A stretch of DNA of 64,000 nt, taken from NCBI RefSeq assembly GCF_030818795.1, contig NZ_JAUTAY010000001.1, forward strand, positions 2,728,001 to 2,792,000, read 5' to 3'. Below are positions 58,775-64,000 of the stretch, piece after piece; positions within the stretch are counted from its first letter, which is position 1; each line of letters starts with the position of its first letter. The position numbers and the translations under genes were made by a program. This DNA is from Microbacterium sp. SORGH_AS_0862 (GTDB lineage Bacteria; Actinomycetota; Actinomycetes; Actinomycetales; Microbacteriaceae). Below the pieces are notes generated by a model. The model was not told the DNA's origin and searched no databases. It saw only the letters and a program-made list of their open reading frames with translations.

Positions 58775-60622
58775 ATGTCGTCCCAACTGTCCCGAGCGGC
58801 GAGTCCGTACCTCCGTCAGCACGCGGATCAGCCGGTGGCGTGGCACGCGTGGGGCGAGGTCGCTTTCGCCGAGGCTCGGCGGCGCGACGTGCCGGTCATG
58901 GTGTCGATCGGCTACGCCACGTGCCACTGGTGCCACGTCATGGCGGCGGAGTCGTTCTCCGATCCCGACATCGCGGCGCGTCTGAATCGGACCATGGTCT
59001 CGGTCAAGGTGGACCGTGAGGAGCATCCCGAGGTCGACGCGGTGTTCCTCGCCGCCGCCGCGGCGTTCACCCCGCATCTCGGCTGGCCCCTGACGGTCTT
59101 CACGACCCCGGAGGGCAAGCCCTTCTTCGCGGGGACCTACTGGCCGCCGACGGCGCGGGGCCGGCTTCCCGGGTTCGCCGACGTCATCGACGCCGTCGAT
59201 CAGGCGTGGCGCGAACGCCGCGAGGCGGTGGCCGAGACCTCGGGTGCGCTCCAGCGCGCGCTCGACGCAGCGGCGCGCGAGAGGGGTGACGAGGCGCTCG
59301 ATCCCGCATGGCCCACGGCCGAGGTCCGCGCACAGCTCGCCGCGCGCATCGCGGCGCGCGAGGATCTCGAGTTCGGCGGCTTCGCTCCTGCGGGAGCGGA
59401 TGCGGCCACCCCCAAGTTCCCGGTCTGGCCCGTGCTCCGCTTCCTGCAGACCGAGCCCGACGAGGCCTCGCGGCGGCTCGCCCAACGCACCCTCGACCGC
59501 ATGGCCCGCTCGCCGCTGCGCGACGCGGACGGCGGATTCTTCCGATACGCCACCCGGCGCGACTGGAGCGTGCCGCACTACGAGCGCATGCTCACCGACA
59601 ATGCCGGTCTCATCCAGGTCGCCCTCGCCGCGGGGCGCGCCGACATCGCCTCCGCCGCGGCGGGATTCCTCGTCGACTCGCTTCAGCTCCCCTCCGGCGG
59701 ATTCGCCGCCGCGCAGGACTCCGAATCCTGGATCGACGGCGAGCGCAGCGAAGGCGGGTTCTATCAGCGCGTTCTCGACGAGCGGAGCGGGCTGGAGCCC
59801 CCGCGCATCGATGACAAGCTGGTCAGCGGATGGAACGGTCTCGCCGTCGGGGCGCTCGCCGCGACGGGCGCACGCCTCGGGCGCGCGGACCTCGTGGACG
59901 CAGCCGTGCGTGCCGCCCTCGCCGTCGAGGAGTCGAACCTCGCCGCCGACGGGACCCTGCGCCGGGCATCCCTCGATGAGATCCTCTCGGGCGCGCCGGC
60001 GACGCTCGAGGACTACGGCGCCCTCGCCCAGGGCCTCGCGGCACTCGCGATAGCCACGGGATGCGTCGCCTATGCCGTTCAGGCGCGCCGGCTCGTGGAC
60101 CTGTGCTGGCCGACCGAGGAGGCGGCCGTCGTTCCCGGCGGGCGCGACAGGGTGCTGGCGGCCCTGGGTGCGCCCGAGGTCGACGACGCCGACACCGATC
60201 GGCCGTCGGGCGCGGCGTCGATCGCCGAAGCCTCTCTCACCCTGTGGCGTCTGGGCGCGGGGGAGCGTTACCGGGGGCGGGCGCGCACGATCGTGGCGGC
60301 GCGCGCGACGCGCGCCGTCGAGGACCCTTTCTCACACGCCGCGGTGCTGCGTGTCGCCGCGTTGCTCGAGAGCGCCGGGCGCCAGATCGTGGTGGTCGCC
60401 GACAGCGACGACGATCCGCTGGCGCGTGCCGCCCATGCGACCGGGGCGGATGTCGTCGTGCGGGTGAGTGAGGCGGATGCCAGGGCGTGGTCGGAGGCGG
60501 GCTTCTCGCTGTTGACCGGCCGCAGCGCGGCCGACGGACGGCCCACGGCGTACGACTGCCGCGAGTTCGTGTGCCGCCTGCCTATCCACGACGCGAACGG
60601 TTTCTCCGAGCTGGACGTCTGA
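58775..60622 (+). CDS. YyaL/SSP411-type thioredoxin-domain protein
   Basis: A 615-residue protein of the DUF255 family. The N-terminal thioredoxin fold contains Cys-His-Trp-Cys in [18 protein letters not shown] (about residues 46-63) and the conserved [24 protein letters not shown]; the rest is an (alpha/alpha)6-barrel like glycan-processing enzymes. Its function is not established. It is divergent from the kinase operon and 21 bp upstream of a MarR gene. Confidence 0.9.
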   Translation: MSSQLSRAASPYLRQHADQPVAWHAWGEVAFAEARRRDVPVMVSIGYATCHWCHVMAAESFSDPDIAARLNRTMVSVKVDREEHPEVDAVFLAAAAAFTPHLGWPLTVFTTPEGKPFFAGTYWPPTARGRLPGFADVIDAVDQAWRERREAVAETSGALQRALDAAARERGDEALDPAWPTAEVRAQLAARIAAREDLEFGGFAPAGADAATPKFPVWPVLRFLQTEPDEASRRLAQRTLDRMARSPLRDADGGFFRYATRRDWSVPHYERMLTDNAGLIQVALAAGRADIASAAAGFLVDSLQLPSGGFAAAQDSESWIDGERSEGGFYQRVLDERSGLEPPRIDDKLVSGWNGLAVGALAATGARLGRADLVDAAVRAALAVEESNLAADGTLRRASLDEILSGAPATLEDYGALAQGLAALAIATGCVAYAVQARRLVDLCWPTEEAAVVPGGRDRVLAALGAPEVDDADTDRPSGAASIAEASLTLWRLGAGERYRGRARTIVAARATRAVEDPFSHAAVLRVAALLESAGRQIVVVADSDDDPLARAAHATGADVVVRVSEADARAWSEAGFSLLTGRSAADGRPTAYDCREFVCRLPIHDANGFSELDV

Positions 60623-60626
60623 ACTC

Positions 60627-60643
60627 GCTCTATCATCGAGAGC
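60627..60643 (+). promoter_or_regulatory. -10 element inside palindrome, marR-type gene
   Basis: TATCAT (60631-60636) is 7 nt before ATG 60644 and lies within GCTCTATCATCGAGAGC, an inverted repeat with 5-bp arms. Autorepression by the encoded MarR protein is plausible. Confidence 0.45.
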
Positions 60644-61162
60644 ATGCCCGAGCTGGAGGAGCCGCACACCGGCTACTGGTACGCCGACGACGATGAGTCG
60701 CGCAAGCGCCGCGCCGTCGATCTGCTGCAGGCGTTCCGGGTGTACCGCGCCGCGGAGGTCGCCATGCGACGTCGCACGCGCGAGGCCATGTCGATGGGTG
60801 AGAACGACCTTCTCGTGCTGCGCTACCTGCTGCGTGCCCAGCAGCGCGACGAGCGCGTGTCGCCGGGTGAGCTCGCCCGCTACCTCGGTGTCTCCACCGC
60901 CTCGATGACGGCGATGGTCGACCGGCTGGAGAAGTCCGGGCACGTGCGGCGCGAGCGACACGAGACCGACCGGCGCAGCATCTGGGTCGTTCCCACGGTA
61001 GACAGCGACGAGGAAGTGCGCCGCACTCTCGGTGACATGCACGAGCGGATGATGGATGCCGTCATCGACATGTCCCCGGAGGAGACGCGCGTCGTCATGG
61101 AGTGCCTGGGGCGTCTGCAGGCCGCCGTCGACCAGGTCGACGCCCACACCGCCGTCGGCTGA
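60644..61162 (+). CDS. MarR family transcriptional regulator
   Basis: A 172-residue winged-helix regulator. The helix-turn-helix is VSPGELARYLGVSTASMTAMVDRLEKSGHVRRERHETDRRS (about 71-111), ending in the MarR wing DRRS. A predicted leaderless start and an overlapping palindrome suggest self-control. The ligand and other targets are unknown. Confidence 0.9.
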   Translation: MPELEEPHTGYWYADDDESRKRRAVDLLQAFRVYRAAEVAMRRRTREAMSMGENDLLVLRYLLRAQQRDERVSPGELARYLGVSTASMTAMVDRLEKSGHVRRERHETDRRSIWVVPTVDSDEEVRRTLGDMHERMMDAVIDMSPEETRVVMECLGRLQAAVDQVDAHTAVG

Positions 61163-61254
61163 GCGACGCATATGGCTCGCCGCGAGTCTTGCTCGTCTGA
61201 CTAGCTACCCGTTCCGACGGCCCGGAAGCGGTGCTGCGGTGACACCATGGGCGT

Positions 61255-61509
61255 ATGACCCTTTCGCCCGACGCCGTCGGTGAGCACGACGCGACCCACA
61301 TGGTCGACGGTTGGCTGCTCACGTCGTACGCGGGCGTCGTCGCGCGTCTGCAGGCCCGCCATCCGCTGCTGCGCCTGTCGGAGATCGAGGCGATCGTCGC
61401 GAGGGAGTACGACGCGTTCACGGGCGGACGGCCGATCGCGGTCCCCGTCGACGTCGAGTCCGGGGCCGAGGAGATCCTGCAGATGCACGCCGACGAGCAG
61501 GGCGTCTGA
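61255..61509 (+). CDS. Small conserved hypothetical protein
   Basis: An 84-residue soluble protein (MTLSPDAVGEHDATHMVDGW...) ending in a helical region HPLLRLSEIEAIVAREYDAFTGGRP, which resembles the three-helix-bundle dimerisation domain in other actinobacterial small proteins. Function unknown. The stop is 1 bp from the end of the convergent mannosyltransferase gene. Confidence 0.7.
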   Translation: MTLSPDAVGEHDATHMVDGWLLTSYAGVVARLQARHPLLRLSEIEAIVAREYDAFTGGRPIAVPVDVESGAEEILQMHADEQGV

Positions 61510-61510
61510 A

Positions 61511-63040
61511 CTAGACCCAGCTCGGCAGCCAGTTGTGCAGCCGCCAGAACTCGTAGGGCACCGGCATCGCCGTCCACACCGGGTACCAGAACGCCGACAG
61601 CACGACGCAGGCGACCAGGAACACGGTGACCATCCGCTGGCCCGCGATGCGCCGATCGGCGTCCGCCGAGCCCGCGATCCGGCGGGCAGTAAGAGCGATG
61701 GCGATCACGAGGAACGGCAGCATCACGACGGTGTAGAACTGGAAGATCGTGCGCTCGGGGTACAGCAGCCACGGCACGTAGGTCGCGGCGAGGGCCACGA
61801 GCACGAACGCCGACTGCGCGTCGCGGGTGCGGACGAACCGGTAGACCAGGTAGAGCGCCGCGGCGATACCGGCCCACCAGATCAGGGGGTTCGGGATGCT
61901 CGAGACCGCCTGGACGGTGTCACCGCTCTGATGCCAGTACATCGACGTCGGGCGCACGAGCAGAGGCCACTGCCAGGCGGGACTCTGGTAACCGTGCGGC
62001 GTCGTGAGGCCCACGTGGAACGCGTAGATGGCCTCGTGGTAGCGCCAGAGGCTCGCCAGCGCTCCGCCGAGACCCTCGGATGCGGCCGCGCGCCCGTATC
62101 CGCCGGCGCTCGCCAGCCAGCCGGTCCACGACGCGAGGTACACGATCGCCGAGATGGGCACGAGCAGCACGAACGTCGCCGCGCCTTGGCGCACCGCATC
62201 CGCCGGCCACTGCACGACGCCGAGTCGGCGCCGGGCGAGGGCGTCGGTGACGACGACGTACAGACCGAGAGCGGCGAGCACGTACAGACCCGACCACTTC
62301 ACGGCCGTCGCGGCGCCGACGGCTGCTCCGGCGGCGATGAGCCATGGCCGGTTCCAGAGCAGCGGGCCCCAACCGGGAGCAGGCTCCTGCTCGTCGCGCG
62401 GGGTGAGTGCCCGGCGCAGGCGTTCCAGATGCGTACGGCGATCGAGGAGGACGAACCAGAACCCGAGCGCCACGAACAGCGCGAGGATGCCGTCCAGGAG
62501 CGCGATGCGGCTGAGCACGATGGCGAGGCCGTCGATGGCCATCAGGCCGCCGGCGATGGCGGCCACGGCCGTCGAACCGGTCAGGGTGCGGGCGATCAGA
62601 TAGACGACGAGCACGGTGAGCGTGCCGGCGGTGGCCACCGCCACCCGCCACCCCACCGAGTCGCCGGAGCCGAACAGCCACATCCCGAGCCCGATGAGCC
62701 ATTTGCCCAACGGCGGATGCACGGAGAAGCTCCCCGTGACGAGCGGGGCGGGGACCTGGCCCTCGGCGAACAGCGCGTCGGCTCCGTCGGGCCAGTTGGC
62801 CGTGTAGCCCAGCAGCCACTGCGACCACGCGTCCTTCACGTAGTACGTCTCGTCGAAGACCAATGACGACGGCGTTCCGAGGTTCGCGAAGCGCAGGATT
62901 CCGGCGAACAGCGTCAGCAGGACCGGTGTCCACACCTGCAGGCGTCGGTCGAGGACGCGGGAGCCGCGGACGCGGTCGGAGAATGCGTCGAACGCCGAGC
63001 GGCGCGGCGGGGGCGCAGTCGGCGGGGCGCTCGAGGTCAC
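61511..63040 (-). CDS. Protein O-mannosyltransferase (PMT family)
   Basis: A 509-residue GT39-type polyprenyl-phosphate-mannose-dependent glycosyltransferase with about eleven membrane segments. The catalytic acidic pair is in SLVFDETYYVKDAW in the first outside loop, with FSVHPPLGKWLIG nearby, and the C-terminus ends FWRLHNWLPSW. It mannosylates exported proteins, which could include lipoproteins and Ser/Thr-rich surface proteins of this window. GTG 63040 is chosen because TAAGGT ends 7 nt before it; a GTG three codons upstream falls inside that -10. Confidence 0.9.
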   Translation of the reverse strand: MTSSAPPTAPPPRRSAFDAFSDRVRGSRVLDRRLQVWTPVLLTLFAGILRFANLGTPSSLVFDETYYVKDAWSQWLLGYTANWPDGADALFAEGQVPAPLVTGSFSVHPPLGKWLIGLGMWLFGSGDSVGWRVAVATAGTLTVLVVYLIARTLTGSTAVAAIAGGLMAIDGLAIVLSRIALLDGILALFVALGFWFVLLDRRTHLERLRRALTPRDEQEPAPGWGPLLWNRPWLIAAGAAVGAATAVKWSGLYVLAALGLYVVVTDALARRRLGVVQWPADAVRQGAATFVLLVPISAIVYLASWTGWLASAGGYGRAAASEGLGGALASLWRYHEAIYAFHVGLTTPHGYQSPAWQWPLLVRPTSMYWHQSGDTVQAVSSIPNPLIWWAGIAAALYLVYRFVRTRDAQSAFVLVALAATYVPWLLYPERTIFQFYTVVMLPFLVIAIALTARRIAGSADADRRIAGQRMVTVFLVACVVLSAFWYPVWTAMPVPYEFWRLHNWLPSWV

Positions 63041-63047
63041 GCCCTCC

Positions 63048-63057
63048 ACCTTATGCT
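63048..63057. promoter_or_regulatory. Overlapping divergent leaderless promoters
   Basis: TAAGGT on the minus strand (63053-63048) lies 7 nt before the mannosyltransferase GTG. TATGCT on the plus strand (63052-63057) lies 6 nt before the rsmI GTG. The two -10 elements share 2 bp, so the promoters should exclude each other. Confidence 0.5.
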
Positions 63058-63063
63058 GGGGCC

Positions 63064-63882
63064 GTGATCATCCTTGCGGCGACTCCGATCGGAAACCTCG
63101 GGGACGCCACCCGCCGACTCGTCGAGGCGCTGGAGGCCGCGACGGTGATCGCCGCGGAGGACACCCGCACGACGCAACGGCTCCTCGCGGGACTGGGAGT
63201 GTCGAACCGCCCCCAGCTGATCGCCCTGCACGACCACAACGAGAAGCAGCGCGCCGCTGAGCTGGCACGCCGAGCGGCGACCGAGGACGTGCTCGTGCTC
63301 AGCGACGCCGGCATGCCCACGGTCAGCGACCCGGGGTACGGGCTCGTGGCGGAAGCCGTGGCGCAGGGCGTCGAGGTGATCGCGCTGCCCGGGCCTTCCG
63401 CCGTGCTGACAGCCCTCGCGGTGTCGGGCCTTCCCACCGACCGGTTCGCCTTCGAGGGCTTCGTGCCGCGCAAGCAGGGGGAGCGCAGGGCGATGTTCGC
63501 CCGGTTGGCGGCCGAGGAGCGCACGCTGGTGTTCTTCGAAGCGCCGACCCGCCTCGCGGACACCCTCGCAGACCTGGCGGACGCCTTCGGCGCGGACCGC
63601 CCGGCATCCGTCTCCCGAGAGCTGACGAAGCTCTACGAGCAGACCTTGCGCGGCCCGCTCTCGGAGCTCGTGGCGTGGGCGGCCGACGGCGTGCGCGGCG
63701 AGCTCGTCATCGTCGTCGGCGGGGCGGAGCGCGCCCGCGTCGCCTTTCCCGACGCCGTCACGCAGGTGCTGGAGATCGTCCGCGCCGGAGTTCGTCTGAA
63801 GGATGCGGCCGGCGAGGTCGCCGAGGCGACGGGTCACTCCTCGCGCGAGCTCTACCAGGCGGCGCTCGCCGTGCGCGGCTGA
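63064..63882 (+). CDS. rsmI: 16S rRNA (cytidine(1402)-2'-O)-methyltransferase
   Basis: A 272-residue SAM-dependent tetrapyrrole-methylase-fold enzyme that 2'-O-methylates C1402 in the ribosomal decoding centre. Hallmarks are ILAATPIGNLGDAT at the start, AAEDTRTTQRLL, LVLSDAGMPTVSDPG and LPGPSAVLTALAVSGLPTDRFAFEGF. GTG 63064 has a TATGCT -10 6 nt before it. Confidence 0.95.
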   Translation: MIILAATPIGNLGDATRRLVEALEAATVIAAEDTRTTQRLLAGLGVSNRPQLIALHDHNEKQRAAELARRAATEDVLVLSDAGMPTVSDPGYGLVAEAVAQGVEVIALPGPSAVLTALAVSGLPTDRFAFEGFVPRKQGERRAMFARLAAEERTLVFFEAPTRLADTLADLADAFGADRPASVSRELTKLYEQTLRGPLSELVAWAADGVRGELVIVVGGAERARVAFPDAVTQVLEIVRAGVRLKDAAGEVAEATGHSSRELYQAALAVRG

Positions 63883-63897
63883 CGCGGGCGCCCGGCC

Positions 63898-63935
63898 GGA
63901 CGCCGACTCCGCACCGCGGATGGGAGCCGGCGTCC
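63898..63935. terminator. Bidirectional terminator after rsmI
   Basis: A 13-bp stem with one mismatch (63898-63910 with 63923-63935) lies 16 bp behind rsmI and 5 bp behind the stop of the convergent partial gene. Confidence 0.65.
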
Positions 63936-63939
63936 CGGA

Positions 63940-64000
63940 TCACCGTCGCCGCGCGCGCCGGTGCCCTGTCAGCAGCGCGAGACCGCACGCGAACGCCAGC
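63940..64000 (-). CDS. Partial CDS, C-terminus of a membrane-anchored protein
   Basis: Reading in from the window edge on the minus strand gives LAFACGLALLTGHRRARRR and then a TGA at 63942-63940. A hydrophobic stretch followed by a basic tail is the usual end of a sortase-anchored or membrane-anchored actinobacterial surface protein. The rest lies outside, so an LPXTG motif cannot be checked. Confidence 0.45.
   Translation of the reverse strand, partial: LAFACGLALLTGHRRARRR

Noticed and set aside
58694..58775. TTGACAC just before ATG 58775 as a -35 element
   Set aside because: It lies within 8 nt of the start codon; no -10 can follow it, and TACGCT at 58763 explains the start.

Overview
The window is high-GC actinobacterial DNA. 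The 5S rRNA, class Ib ribonucleotide reductase operon, HAIR-like site, leaderless promoters and small acidic ORFs all fit the family Microbacteriaceae, and the gene content most resembles Microbacterium; that genus call is an inference from remembered protein families. It reads as ordinary chromosome: no insertion sequence, prophage, CRISPR array or tRNA was seen. It starts just behind a 23S rRNA gene and ends inside a gene on the minus strand.

Left part (1-27 kb): 5S rRNA and terminator; a YbaK-type deacylase; a DUF445/AIG2-like/SixA operon; a CsoR/RcnR-type regulator; an alpha/beta hydrolase/acyl-CoA dehydrogenase/aldo-keto reductase operon joined by ATGA overlaps; an MFS transporter; nrdHIEF behind two NrdR-like boxes and four DnaA-box-like 9-mers; small proteins; acetyl-CoA synthetase; an rRNA methyltransferase-like protein; MarR and membrane proteins; a ClpC-like unfoldase with a HAIR-like operator; an LLM oxidoreductase; a NYN-domain gene with a 3' frameshift; a Gfo/Idh/MocA oxidoreductase and an M20 peptidase.

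Middle (28-40 kb): a sugar region. A LacI-family regulator is followed by an operator-bearing promoter, an AraD-like epimerase and a ChvE/MmsA/MmsB-type sugar ABC transporter. After a terminator come an NtaA-type monooxygenase, a quinone oxidoreductase and a large secreted LamG/GH43-type protein with its own promoter and two palindromes. Arabinose or arabinan use is the simplest reading.

Right part (40-64 kb): hrpA, then an eight-gene minus-strand operon (58666 down to 43971) with gaps of -8 to +4 bp. In transcription order it encodes a membrane Ser/Thr kinase, a 1997-residue propeller/Ig/FN3 surface protein, a MoxR ATPase, a DUF58 protein, a transglutaminase-like membrane protein lacking the catalytic Cys and His, a PP2C phosphatase, an FHA protein, and a tail-anchored protein with twelve copies of [DE]-x-T-x-[LIV]-x-x-[RK]. 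The first five resemble a kinase-FN3-MoxR-DUF58-transglutaminase cluster described in bifidobacteria. The twelve-copy motif looks like an array of phosphothreonine docking sites for the FHA protein and is the most interesting item here. The window closes with a thioredoxin-fold protein, a MarR regulator, a small protein, a protein O-mannosyltransferase, rsmI and a partial gene.

A recurrent feature is a TANNNT hexamer 6-7 nt upstream of start codons that lack a ribosome binding site, found at about fifteen genes on both strands; these are predicted leaderless transcripts and were used to choose several starts.
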